Assembly (NCBI GenBank): GCA_963070105.1
Contig: OY718804.1
Location: 3,078,817 to 3,142,816, forward strand
Origin: Litomosoides sigmodontis
Lineage: Eukaryota; Nematoda; Chromadorea; Rhabditida; Onchocercidae
DNA: 64,000 bases
Reading direction: 5' to 3'
Shown here one piece after another: positions 12,850 to 44,041 of the stretch (its first letter is position 1; every line of letters begins with the position of its first letter). The notes under the pieces are model-generated. The model searched no databases. It saw only the letters and a list, made by a program, of their open reading frames with translations, and had not been told where the DNA came from. The position numbers and the translations under genes were made by a program.

Positions 12850-15480
12850 AAATCGAATTAAGAAGCAGTAATTTTTGCTTTTTTTTTGTTCAACTTAAAT
12901 TTAGATGAATGAAATTACAAACTAATAAACCCTTGTAATGTGCAAAAACATTGTTACGTAACTGATAAGCAAGAGAGGGCGAGTGGGTGATAACGGCAAT
13001 CTTTGATACCTTAATGAATGGGTGCCAATGTTTGTGAAACCACTCTGATCAGATATGCTACTGATAAGGAGGGAAAAAAAAGAGTTAATTGTTTGTTATT
13101 TCACGGTGCTAAAACTAGGTGAAATATTGTTTGTTTAAGAGAGTGTGGATAAATTGCAATTTCTTGAAACGCACTCAGAGTCTAAAGAACGGATTTAGAA
13201 TCCGAAGAGAAAATTGGATTCCATCTGCGCTATGTGATTGCCATACATCGTTCATAGAGCTAGCTGCAGTGGTGGTAATTTAAAAGTGTAATGAAATAGC
13301 TATGAAATAATTATCATTTTTTTTACTAAATTTTATTTAGAGTTAACAGGAAAATTTCATTGCTAGGGTCAAAGGTCAGTTTGATCATTGCAATTGAATT
13401 GGTGCTATTTTTTTAACACATAAAGGTTTGCGCATAGGAAAATCAAATGGAATGCTTAAAAAAAAAATTTTTTTTAACCTTGCTAATTAAAGATATCTGG
13501 AAATATCACCTGCTTCCTGATAGGCTACCGAATTTCCATTTTGATTTCAGGTTAATCTGGACCAGTTGCTTATTACAAAAACAAAAGAAGTGTGACGTTG
13601 CAAGTTATAACTTTCAAATAAAATCTGATAAATGAGTTGATTTCATAATTGTATATGAAAAAATCAATATTTGCTTTTGTAATTGAATGACGTCAATCAG
13701 AGTGAAACTATTTCATCATTTCGTTAAAATGACTTGTAGCGTATTAAATATTGAAGTGGAAGTTATTTCTCAAGGAATACAACAATTCACTTTATAACAT
13801 TTCCAATTTTAAATTAAATTAAATTCATTAAACTAACAAAGGTCAGAGTTTACGAATATTCATATTTGTAATAGAAATGAAGAATTATTGTTCTTATAAT
13901 TTCTAATAGAAAATGCAAATTATAATTCCTGCAATCAGCTTATTATAATGGAGTTGAAAGTAGTACGAGAAGCACAGAGATGTCGATTATTTTCGATCAT
14001 TTTTTTCCATCACATACCACTTTAATTTCCGATCATACCTTTTCATTTTTTTTTTGATAGAAGTATCTTAATGTTTTTCGATCATAGCATTCTAGTTTTT
14101 AATCATAGAATTTTAATTTCATATCCTTTTTGCAGATTTAATTTATCACATACGAATTTATCAGATTCCATCGTTTGAAAGTATGTGAAGGGTGCAGCAA
14201 CCGAATTTATGAACAGTTCATGAAAATTGCGATTGAAATGTACTCCTTCCTGCCTTTCTGTGGTTCAAAGAGAAAGAATTCAGCACTTCTAACTACAGCT
14301 AATATGAAAAACACTTAAAGTTTGACTATATTGATCAATGATAATATTTAAAATTCATGACATTTCAATCAAACAAGACGTTATGCAAATCACCACTCAA
14401 AATTGATAGTGAATTTTATATTTTAAATTGACCATGCAAAGGCAATTTATGACACGAAAGTTACCACCAAATTAATTTTCCAATGCTGTCAGTATGATTT
14501 AAACATATTGTGTAAACACATCGTACTACCTTGGCTAATTATTTCTCAACCTTCTGTTCTAACTATATGGTACAAAAAAATATGAAGCCATATCAACAGA
14601 AATTTTGATTTTTTTCTTGTGAGATGTTGCTGAAGATTAAAGTGTATATCAGTAATACATCGATTTTTCATTCAACATTCGAATGAATGGTGAATTGATA
14701 ACTTCAAAGATTTTGAGCAGTAGAACAGTCGTGTTAATTTGCTGCTTTGTTTTAAATATTGCAAAAAAAAAAATGTCAGAATCAGAAAACTCCTAACTGG
14801 AATGTTAGCATGTCATTTCGCTTTTTAAAATCATCAGCCAATTTTATTGCATTTATTAATTCTTTTGAAACATTTTACAAAATATAAGTAGTTTCTTGCA
14901 CAGAAAGCTCATTTTATTGCATTTGCAACACATTATCAACAGCTTCCTTACTTAATGAATACCACATTTTTCATTGCAGATGTTAATTCACCGACCTCAA
15001 AATTACATACAAAATACAACATTAAGCAAGTTTTTAAAAAACAACAAATTTCATTTTTTCCTAAAATTACTCTTTATTTTATTTCGTATGTTTTCTGATT
15101 TGACTATTACAAAATGAAAGATCGGAATGCTTATTGCTCAAATATTCAAAAATTTATGGACTGTTCGGGAAGAATTTCCTGCAGGTTGTTCTTCAATCGA
15201 CAATTTTTTAAACATTATCCATTAGTTAATAAATTTGAAACCGTTTAGGAAATATAAAGTTCACAAGCGTTATAAATTACTGGATTTTCGAGGTAATACA
15301 TGGAACTTGCAATACTTCACCAAAAAATGAGGATCAAGTATCAGTTACACAAAATTTGTTAAAAAACATTCAAGCTACCTAAACAGTAGCTTAAATCATG
15401 TTTAGAGCAAGTAAACCCTCTTAACAAAAAAGTGGACTTCTCGAGCAAAACATGTAGCAAATTAAATAAACAATTTTTTA
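12850..15480. other. No firm gene; possible upstream part of the PB1-like gene
   Basis: AT-rich sequence between the most upstream exon seen for the PB1-like gene and the end of WDR48. A possible minus-strand mini-exon with ATG and a GTAAGG donor lies near 14991-14948, but its phase does not fit the next exon. A TTTATT hexamer near 15072, an AATAAA on the minus strand, may be the WDR48 poly(A) signal. Confidence 0.4.
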
Positions 15481-15495
15481 ATATGAATAACCACA

Positions 15496-20305
<4,810 letters not shown>

Positions 20306-20341
20306 TCTTCCAGCTTAAATTTTCGGAATAAATATTGAACA

Positions 20342-20960
20342 TTACATGAAACCAATCCACTGTTGTATTGTTCTGCAGTAGAAGAGATAGCAACATTCAT
20401 CCGTCAAAGATTTCAATCCGAATTTAAGGGTTGTAGGGTGAAACAGTTGTAAGATCAATGTGATATGTTTCATCGATCCCAATAAACATATATATATATA
20501 TATATACATATATATGAGGAAATAGAAACAACTGAAACTCAGAATAACCGACCTTTGCCGGAACGTCTTTGCAATCAGGAAAATGGCAACCAAAATTCTT
20601 CACTGCTCCCAATTCTCAACAATGAAAACGATCTAACGTACATGCTGAAACTTCGATTTTCAGTGGACAAAGTACTTGAGCATGCCAACCGCCATTTCAC
20701 ATCAGTGTTCTCCCGATTTTTATTATCAGCTCTAACAAACGCAAGAAACCTAAGCAAGTTCCCAAATACAACGGTATCGAAGGACATTAATGGTGTTGAG
20801 TTTAGCCCGCATCTTCCACGCTTTTTGCTTCATTTGACATCTCATTATCAGTAAAGGCCAAATCTCTTGTGGATACAGTTTCTTCCACATAATCAGCGTT
20901 TTTTTTTAACAAATTTATTTTAAAAACAATGAAAAATATTTCAAAAAATGTGGAAACTGT
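20342..20960 (-). other. Unresolved coding-looking island between prp-8 and wdr-48
   Basis: GC content rises and frames stay open on both strands. On the minus strand 20612-20424 encodes a frame with FGCHFPDCKDVPAK and ends GIDETYHIDLTTVSPYNP then stop; an AT microsatellite interrupts it. A further open frame lies at 20960-20780. On the plus strand a 99-codon frame covers 20555-20854 but starts at TTG. I recognise no family and cannot choose a strand. It may be a small gene, or regulatory sequence for wdr-48. Confidence 0.25.
20488..20517. repeat. Short (AT)n microsatellite
   Basis: About 28 bp of alternating TA with one C interruption, inside the open island upstream of wdr-48. Confidence 0.9.
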
Positions 20961-21414
20961 TCCTCACAAATAACTAAATAATGGACAACACGGGAATAAA
21001 CAAGAGCAAAAGTATTTTAGTTGAATTTAAATAAATACATCTCAGGGTGGTTTAAAAAACTAAGAACTTTAAAATTCCAGCCCATATTATGATTGATGAA
21101 ACTAAAAAACATCAAGATTTTTACAAAGAACTGAGAAAATGATATATTATAATTTCGAAAAAAAAAACTGAGAAATTATGAGATTTGAACTACTGCAACA
21201 CCACACCTGATTTTAAGATTATCCTCTTTATCTACAATCGCCGAAATATTAGAAGTTAGAGGTAATGAACAACTGCTTTATGGCTGTAAGGCCAGCAAGA
21301 GCTATAAAGGATAATAAAACGTTGAAAAGTGTCGAGTGTCGAGTGCTTTCAAATGTTACAAGAATTTTCAACAACATCCAAAAGATAACGATTCCCTCAG
21401 CAATTTAACTCATT

Positions 21415-35800
<14,386 letters not shown>

Positions 35801-35805
35801 AACTG

Positions 35806-36880
35806 TCAATTATCTCTGTTTTTTGGTTCTTCTTCAAGCATTCTCTCTTTGAATTTAGCCATTTGATAATGCGATATTTTCCGAATTACCAGAAAGCCAG
35901 CAATAATCTAAAATCCATAACCATTTGAATTATTTTGGATATTATTTGCAACGAAAATTGCACAGATCAAAACAAATTTCCAAAATACCTCTATATTTCT
36001 TCCCCTTTTCTTTATCACACATTCTACGAAAGCGCAAAGTTGATAAAAGGCATACCTCAATCAATAAAAAAATTCCGTGATAGAGCCATAAAATTCTCTC
36101 TAAAGGTAATGGAATATTACTGTTCAAAATTGCAAACGATGCAATTGGTACTTGCAAAATTATACTTATTATCCAGAAACCGGATAGAGCAGATATCTGA
36201 AGTGATAATTATAGCGCATACTTCTTAATGCATGGCTCAATTCATGCACTCAATACTTTAAATTTTCACATTTAATGATCTCTTCCATATATGCGTTGAT
36301 GGTAGTTTGAAAGAGATATCAAACGTTATGTAAATTGTACTAATACCTGCACATTTTAAAACAATTCCCATACTTTACTCACCTTTTCGCCTAAATTGCC
36401 GTAGTAACCAAGGAATAGCCGGACAAACTCAGTTGCAATTGTTATGAAGAGTAAAGTCGAAAGTATAACCACATGAGTGATAGACAAGTAATGCATCTGC
36501 AATGCTTTTCTAATACATATGTGGCGGTTTACGGTTTTGATTTTAATTTTCGTCAATAAATGTATCATTTTCGAACAGCTACCACATGGCATCAGAAACA
36601 CCAGAAGAGATGAAGTTACAATTTTTTTACCTTACTGATGAGACCAACCACTAATCCAGTGGCCCAGAACGGAGCCAAACAAACATTATAATGCAAAGCG
36701 ATTTGCAGCGGCAAACTTGATAAAACTTCTGAAAGTTAAATCTTTTCAGTATTTTCAAGAATCAATAATACATTTTTCAGAAAAAACCAAATACGTATTG
36801 CAAAGATGCTTTTTGAAAGATTTTATCATCTAACTCTCACCAACTTCTGCTCTAGCACCAAATCTTTTCGCTGCTTTCAT
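35806..36880 (-). CDS. tmem-17: Transmembrane protein 17, ciliary transition-zone component
   Basis: Member of the TMEM17/TMEM216 family and of the MKS module at the ciliary transition zone, which gates membrane protein entry to cilia. Exons: 36880-36841, 36728-36631, 36496-36383, 36196-36056, 35907-35806; 495 bp in phase, 164 aa (human about 198, longer at both ends). The family core is clear: EVLSSLPLQIAL near residues 14-25 matches VSSLALQMSL, and FVRLFLGYYGNLGEK at about 70-84 matches the RLYLGYVGNLQEK signature, followed by SGFWIISIILQVP. Four hydrophobic membrane segments are visible at about 32-45, 52-73, 90-107 and 121-139, with both ends probably cytoplasmic. A long pyrimidine run ending TTTCAG at 36931-36932, 50 bp before the ATG, fits SL1 trans-splicing. 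A consensus X-box lies 264 bp upstream of the ATG. Confidence 0.93.
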
Positions 36881-36928
36881 CTGTACTTTAATTCTTGTAG
36901 CATCTCAGAATTTGTCTCGAAACTGCAA

Positions 36929-36945
36929 CTGAAAAAAAAAAGCGC
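36929..36945 (-). promoter_or_regulatory. Predicted trans-splice acceptor of tmem-17
   Basis: On the minus strand a run of ten T residues ends in CAG about 50 bp before the tmem-17 start codon, with no matching donor nearby. This is the usual form of a nematode SL acceptor. Inferred from sequence only. Confidence 0.5.
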
Positions 36946-37143
36946 AGTCAGCCATAAATCCACTCAATCGTTAGTGTGCTAAAAATAAAATCTACACAAA
37001 CTGACTCATGAACAAACACCAACTCCTCCTACTGTTTCAGCTCATTTCATATAAAGAAAGAAATATTCAGTAATTAATTTTGTTTTTAAATTAAAGATCA
37101 GATATGACTGAAAATGCGCAACTGTAATCAGTACCTACCTAAC

Positions 37144-37157
37144 GTTACTATGGTGAC
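37144..37157. promoter_or_regulatory. X-box (RFX/DAF-19 site) of tmem-17
   Basis: The 14-mer GTTACTATGGTGAC fits the nematode X-box consensus RYYNYYATRRNRAC at every position, and its reverse complement fits too. It lies 264 bp upstream of the tmem-17 ATG. In C. elegans, DAF-19 activates ciliary genes, transition-zone genes included, through such sites placed one to a few hundred bases upstream. The divergent SMNDC1 gene starts about 940 bp on the other side and is a less likely target. Confidence 0.75.
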
Positions 37158-37169
37158 ATTATCGACAGA

Positions 37170-38080
37170 TCCTACGCTGCTCCATATCACTTTCGTGAGT
37201 TACCTTCCTTACTTCTGCTCAACAAAAGCACCTCAACGTGGTTGTCACGTCACCGAGAACCATCATTCTTCCGCAGACACATATGCATGTAATGCAAATC
37301 AACGGAAGTAAATTTTTTATAACATGTTTTTTGAAAAACTGAGCTTGGAAAAACACGTTGTTGCAAAACGTACCAGAAATGTGCCGTGTTACTGACCTCT
37401 AAAAGTTATTACATGGCTAGTTAGTGAGTTATCAAATACATGGCTAGACCTCTAAATGCATTTTGCAACACTCGAGACTACTAAGATAGCAAATATTCTC
37501 TTTTTGAAAAGTTCTCTTTTTATCTTCAACAGAATTTCCACAGTTCTCGGTGCATCACTTCACTCTTGGAAACATCAGATCTTTTCACGCACCTCATTCA
37601 GGTCAGGTACTATTGACCAATATCATCGTCATCGATATTGCTATATTAATGTGTTGCTTGTGCAAATTACAATTAATCAATTATTAACAAACTAATTTTC
37701 CAAAAACTCTCGCAAATTTTTACGGAAAAAAAAAAGTGAACGAACAATTTGATTTTTTTGGCTACTCGTCTCCCTCCGTCTGTCTGAAATTGCGACCAAA
37801 CCAATGCTGAAGGGCTGGTGGATGAAAGTTAAAGTTTATTTAATTTAGTAGTGTTGAGAGATGTATGTGTGTGTTGAGGATGAGGTGTTGGAGAAATTGG
37901 AAAAGTTTTAGCACTGGAAGAGAGTAAATGCTCTAATGTGTGCGGTAGAAGAGAACAGCGGAAGAGGATACGTTTTGCAATGAAGCAATAGTTAAACGTA
38001 ATTAGAATATTTTTGTAAAAAAGATACTGATGATATTTGTTGGAATAAGAAGTATGATAGATAGTTATTTCTTTTTGCTC
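37170..38080. other. Intergenic region between divergent tmem-17 and SMNDC1
   Basis: Shared upstream region of two divergently transcribed genes. Apart from the X-box I see only short unsupported frames. A TTTTCAG at 38081-38087, eleven bases before the SMNDC1 ATG, is a likely trans-splice acceptor. Confidence 0.5.
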
Positions 38081-38097
38081 TTTTCAGTCTCCATCGA

Positions 38098-40306
38098 ATG
38101 AATACAGTGGAGGATCTTGCAAGTTATAAACTTCAACTTCAGCAGGTTTGCTTCTGTTTTTTTCTCTATTTTACATCGTGCATTTGTGTAAGGTTATCTG
38201 AATGAATTGTAGCATTTGTCTGCTTTTGAAGTGTGTGTAAAATCACTCTTTCTTATCGTTCTATGCTAGGTTTATTGTTATTAAAGGTTGCTGGTAGTAA
38301 TGTGGGCAAATCTGTCTACAGATTGTAATTTCATTTTTAATTAACAGTTTGCTAACTGTGAGCATTTTCAGGTTGAAGCAGCACTACTCACTGAACCAGA
38401 TAGCGATGAGCTGTTAAAGCTGAAAGTTGATTTGCAGGAAATTATTACACTTCAGGAAGAATTAAAATCAGTAACAGCGGAACAACCAAGCAGTACGACT
38501 TCTGATGATGCTGCTAAAAACACTTGGAAAGTGAGATATTTCATTGGATATTTATTTTCAAAATACAGTTTTCTTTAAAAAATTACCGTTTATTAATGTA
38601 ATCTGATTAGATAAGATAGAGGAGTTTCCGCATCGTATTTAACAGAAATTCCATTACTAGAAGTAAGTTTGTCCTGAGTAAAACTCGATGCTTTTTCTTA
38701 AAGGTGGGTGATCAGTGTATGGCGCCATCCTCGAATGGACAAAAATATTTGGCAGTAATTGATGGGTTTGCACAAGATAATGTTGCTGTTACACTGGTCG
38801 GTAAGCGTCAACTTTTTTGTTGATGGCAAGTGCAAAAATCGTTCAAAATCATCTGTAGTATTTTGCTGGAAATGTTACATTTGAAGCTTGCTGCTTGAAG
38901 AATGTGTATCTCTCATTTTTTTCGAGGCAAAAGACCTATTAGAACTAGTTATTTAAGCTATTGATTTATTTTGATTGATTTTCTCCGGCATTCCTAAATC
39001 TTTTTGCCACGTAGTATTGAATTTTATCGTGAATTCTTAGTGGTGACAAAATATTTGAGTAATACGATATTACGCAAACAAGGGTAATAACATATTACTC
39101 AAATATTTTGACACTTGTTGATGCATTTGATATTTGTTGAGCTTAGATGTTATCCGTTCATTGCTGATTTATTTTTTCTCTTACGAATCTTATTAGAGTT
39201 GTTTTCTGTCATTTCTGCTGTTTTTCTGAGGAGAGTTTTGTGTTAAGGCAAAGGAACAAAGACTATGGTTAACGTGAACAGTTTAAGTGCGGTTTCAAAA
39301 GAAGATAGCAAAATGTACGTCTGGGAAAAATCAGCGAAAAATATGCGTCACCGCAAAAGCGAATGGCAGGTGAAGAATTTTTTAATTTTAGTTCGAATTT
39401 GGCAGTTTACGTTAAAACATAGATTTGTTCATTTTAATTAGTTATTGACTTAACAGCAAAAAAAAATCATGGAAGGAAGAAACAAATATTTAATCAGACG
39501 ACATGTGGAAGCGCCTTGTGTGAGATTGTCGTTTTAAATTAAGGCCAGTGTAATTGCGAACACGATTTAGAAGATATACGTCCATGAATATAGCGAATAT
39601 AATGTAAAAATACCACCTAGATTTATCAAATGAAAGTGTGTCATGAAATTAAAAATAACATCTTTGGTTCAACTTTCTTTTCCTATTCACTGATGTATTT
39701 TGAAAAACCTACAGATGGAACGTGAAAGACGGCGACTACGGGCACTAAAAAAAGAACACCGGAAAAAAGAACTAGAAGTTGCAAAAGAGGATGAAAAGAA
39801 GAAATGGCTTTCTTTTAATGCAAAAGCAGCAAGTCGAAGCATGAAAGTAATATTTTTCTGAATTTTCACTGTAGTATTGGCCCCTTATAGCGCTTGTTTC
39901 AACTCTGTTTGAATTTTTACGACATTATAAAGAAAATGGAGTAGGGATTAAACAAGACTGTTTCGAATCTGAATCAAAATGATATTAAAATTTTGTACAC
40001 ACTTAGTGTAAACAGTGTCGGCTATGCATTCCTTATTCGTGTATTTTAAAATTGGATTGAGCAGATAGAGCACTAGAATTTTACATTACTTAAATCGTTA
40101 AGTAATTGCCATATTCTTTGATGGTTGTGTGACGTTTTAAAACATTTGGAATGTTTTGAATTCAGGGATTTAAACGACCTACAGCATCTGGATCAGCTCC
40201 AGATGGACCGGCGTGGGGTATCACTTCGCAGGCAAGGATATCATCACGACAGGATCTCGGTGCTTTCAAATCAACGCAGCGTGGAAATATGGATTCATTG
40301 TTTTAA
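38098..40306 (+). CDS. SMNDC1: Survival motor neuron domain-containing protein 1 (SPF30)
   Basis: Tudor-domain splicing factor of U2 and tri-snRNP complexes, needed for spliceosome assembly in the nucleus. Exons: 38098-38145, 38372-38530, 38704-38800, 39248-39369, 39715-39846, 40166-40306; 699 bp in phase, 232 aa (human 238). The N-terminal helix LASYKLQLQQVEAALL is almost identical to the human LASYKAQLQQVEAALS. A Tudor domain follows from VGDQCMAPSS (about residue 70) to MVNVNSL. Next come a Lys/Arg/Glu-rich helix (ERRRLRALKKEHRKKELE) and the KKKWLSFNAKAASRS segment that parallels KVKWQQFNNRAYSK. The C-terminus is short and low in hydrophobics. Several aromatic positions of the Tudor methylarginine cage are replaced (see findings). 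An AATAAA at 40539-40544 is a likely poly(A) signal. A TTTTCAG precedes the start, so SL trans-splicing is likely. Confidence 0.93.
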
Positions 40307-40538
40307 TTTAAGATTCACTCTTGTTCATGTTTGTATTTTTCTTATGTTTCACGAAGTAAGGGGGAGGGCAAATATCGAACTCAGTTTGAGTGGGCAAAGT
40401 AATCAATCTACTTGCTTGAAGGGTCAGAATGAAGAATATGAATTTTTTTATTCAAAAAGCAGCTCTCTTAATTTAAAACTTACTTGATTCTTTTCATCAT
40501 TATTTTCGTTCTTTTGAAAAAACCATTTAGTTTTTTTG

Positions 40539-40544
40539 AATAAA
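40539..40544 (+). terminator. Predicted poly(A) signal of SMNDC1
   Basis: AATAAA hexamer 233 bp beyond the SMNDC1 stop codon, in T-rich sequence. No other hexamer as well placed was noticed. Confidence 0.45.
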
Positions 40545-40559
40545 TTCATATTTTTTTAA

Positions 40560-43500
40560 TTTAATAATGAAGGGCTGTATTATTAATTTTGTAGGATTAA
40601 GGGTCGGCACAGAAGAGCCGATAACATGGTTGTTGACAATGGATAAAAATTCATTGCTTTTTACGCACGGCACAGATTTTCTTTTATTGTAATAATTGGT
40701 TCATTATACACGTCACTCATCACCTGGAAATGATGATTTCATGTCAATTCAGTCGATTTTCCCGGCTTTTTGAAAATTTGAAGCTAGTTCTCTTTATGTA
40801 AACTTCGAATAATGCTCTCTCTGCTGTATTTGTAATGCTGTTTAAGTGGGTAGATGAAATGTGCGAATAACTGCTCACATTAAGTCTGATTGCGTCCTAT
40901 ACTTCGAGAGTCCAAATACAGTAAAATGTTGTGTAGGTGATAGAGAGTAAGTTATCAGTATAATTATGAGTCGAAACAAGAAGTGATAGAAGTGAAACGA
41001 TCCGATACGGCATTGTTTGTTCGTTTCAGACAGATTCTAAATCAAATATTTCTAGTGTTATTTGCATTTCTGCTCCATCATCTTCAAATAATATATTGTA
41101 ATCCATAAACAGGTAGCAGAAATAGTTTTAGTGTTTACAGCTATTAAACTTATTGACTTTTTTTTGATAGCATTGTTTAGAAGAAAATGGTAAAATGCAA
41201 AAAGTAGTAGGTTAAACTAATATTTCAAGCGATTATTTGCCTACCTGATTTACAGCTAATCGAATGTTTCTGCTACTTCATAGTGAGAATTGTTGCTTGA
41301 AATTAATTGTTTTTGGGTCATCTATGTACGCTTCATCGCTCCTTTTATAATCAGTGTACTTATCGGTCAGAAAATACTGACTGGTTGAAAGTGGATGCAT
41401 CTGCTGATATCATCTGAAAAATGAACTCACGAAAATTGTCCCTCATTTAATATGTGGTAAACTTGAAATTATCCAGACATATGTAATTTAAATCTAGAAT
41501 TCAAGTTTTTCCTTCCTCTTCGTATATAATCTATATATGCATGTTTTATGTTTTGGCTTGTAATCTTATTTTCAACAGATGTTGTTTGGTGTACCAATGC
41601 TTGTTGTGATTGCAGAGACTTTCGAATTAGTCTCTTGAACATTTTGCTTTTTAATTCTTTTTAGAACATTTAGAACTATTTTAATTGAAAAAAAAAGCTA
41701 GCATGCGGATTATTTTTGAACGTAAAACTTAAAAGTTCCGCTATATATATTATCACCATCATTCACATCACGACCATCCCTCACCTACCTACTAATTTTA
41801 TCATTGCTGCTGGTAATAACATTGCTACGAAATGTTTGTACGTTTCATTACATTTAATTAATATAGCATTATCAGGAATTAAATCAATTGTAACACAGAT
41901 GTTCCTGTTGACGTCAGTTAATACTGATAGAATGAATTTTTTTTTTTGCAGAACGGAATGTTTCATAACTTTCAACTGATAAAACATACCGCTCTGGTAC
42001 TGAATCAGTCGAGCACCACGATTAGCTATCATATTAACCAAAAAAAACAAACAATTAGCAGCAACTCAGGGAGTACATTTATAGAAATTTTAGTTTCAGT
42101 TCCAGGAGTACGAGTTTGTAAGAAATACTGTCAACACCAGGAGTACATTTGTAATAATTTCAAAAAAAAAATATCACTACTGCTGAAAATAATATGACGA
42201 AATGAATTATAGGCGCAATCAGCTGAGCAATTACTGCATTCATTTGATGTAACTGCTTGTTGCTGCGTATACTTTTTCAAAAAGTTATTCTTCAGTCTTC
42301 TTGAAAATTAACTTTCAGGACATTAAAAAGATTGGTACAATGAAATTTGACTAAATTTATTTGCTAAAATATTCCTTAAGACTAAGATGTTTTCTTAAAC
42401 TTTAGAGCTAGAAATGTTAGGAGGAGAGATGAGAGAGAAATTGTCACAAGAAGTAGGTGGAAATCGTAGCAATTTTAGCACATATATGGCAATCATTAAG
42501 AACTAGAAATTAATTAAGTCTTACTAAAATTCATCTCTGTGTCCTCGATGGATGGATATGATGTCATTGCGAAGGAATCGGTTTTCTTCCTATTATCATT
42601 TCAAATATTAAGTTTTTTTTTCTTCTTACCTTCTACACTTACCTACTGCAATCACATTTTAATTTGAAATAATTTTCGTATATTTTTCGATTTTTTTTTG
42701 TTTTTGCTTTTGAATGAAATATTCCGGAAATTTTTTAATTTATTGAATGAATTTTGTTTTCGCTTCTTTTTTCCTTTGAAACAAAATGATAATTGTTGAA
42801 TTTAACGAGAATTAGAATAAATAGCCTATTGAAATTTTGACAAATAAACAACGCTGATCTCTATAGAGGTAAAAAAGTTTCCGTTTTTCCAATGTTCATT
42901 AACTTTTACATTGTTAAGCAGGTAGTACCATTTGTCAGAAGTGTTTTTATCAGCTACTATTACAACAGTTTGTGTGTGTGTGTGTGTATGATATTTCAAC
43001 AAAGATATTACAGTTCATTTTTGTAAACAGTACCATCTGTTATTCATTTCTCTTCCGTCCTTTCCTCTCTATTCAGACATTTTTCTCGCTCCATTTCAAA
43101 ATTAAGGTAGTTATCATAATGCTTAATGGTGTGAAAGTCATCTTAAAGCATTAGTATTTGTATTAGCTGCTATCTGATATGATAATGATCAATGTGTGAT
43201 AGCAATGATACTGTGCTAATGAACAGTACTTATAGTGATAATCATTTAATTATAATAATTGTTTAAAATTAATTAGCAAATTTCTCACACATTCAACTCT
43301 TCTTTTCCTTCATCTCGCCTCTTTTCGCCTCCCTCCTCTCTCCTCCTCTCCCTCCTTTTTTTTTTTGTTCTGTTAAACTTTCGAGAATTAATTATTCATA
43401 ACCTGTTCATTGCTTCTACTCTTATCATCATTTTTGGGGTTATTTTTTTTAAAAAAAAAAAAAGAATTTTTTTTCTCTGTTAATTTTGTTGATAATAATT

Positions 43501-44030
43501 TGCTCAATATTGGACTAAGTACTCAACAAACTGTGAAAAATCGAATCTTTCCTTCATACATCTATTTATTATTTTGTTGCACAAATTTTTTTGGCTAAAT
43601 TATTTTTTTCACAAATTTTTATTTTTCGTTTTTTCGTTTATTCTTCCTCTCAACTAGTAATTATTGTTTGAACAAAAAGGTAAACTATTGAATTACTCAA
43701 AAGTTTCTCGTTTTTTTTTGGATTTAATTGCATTTTCCTTTTTGCTTGCAATTCATACAACTCAAATTGAATTTATGACAAAAAATCAAATATGCACTCA
43801 TTGTGTGTTAAAATTTATGAGAAAAAAAAATGCTTCGTAATTTTTGTTTACATTAGTGGAAAAATGAATGCAATGAGGCGGAATGACATTTCCGCACAAT
43901 TATTGATCTCTCACCTCTTTGAAATGATCCTTTCATGTGAAATTACCGTTGCAACTGCACTTGAGATGCTACAGGCAAAAGTAATGCTATAGAAGCTGAA
44001 GCACGTGCTAGCCCATTCACGATTACGTAA
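40560..44030. other. Intergenic AT-rich spacer
   Basis: No credible gene. Contains scattered poly-T runs, a GT tract near 42971-42986 and short frames without splice signals. A 43-codon frame from 43864 to 43992 lies just before the transporter start but ends at a stop and is not joined to it in any way I can see. Confidence 0.55.
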
Positions 44031-44041
44031 CCGCTAACGTA

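Noticed and set aside
20555..20854. Plus-strand 99-codon frame between prp-8 and wdr-48 as a gene
   Set aside because: It starts at TTG, lacks an upstream acceptor, and overlaps an equally open minus-strand frame. Kept only as part of the unresolved island.
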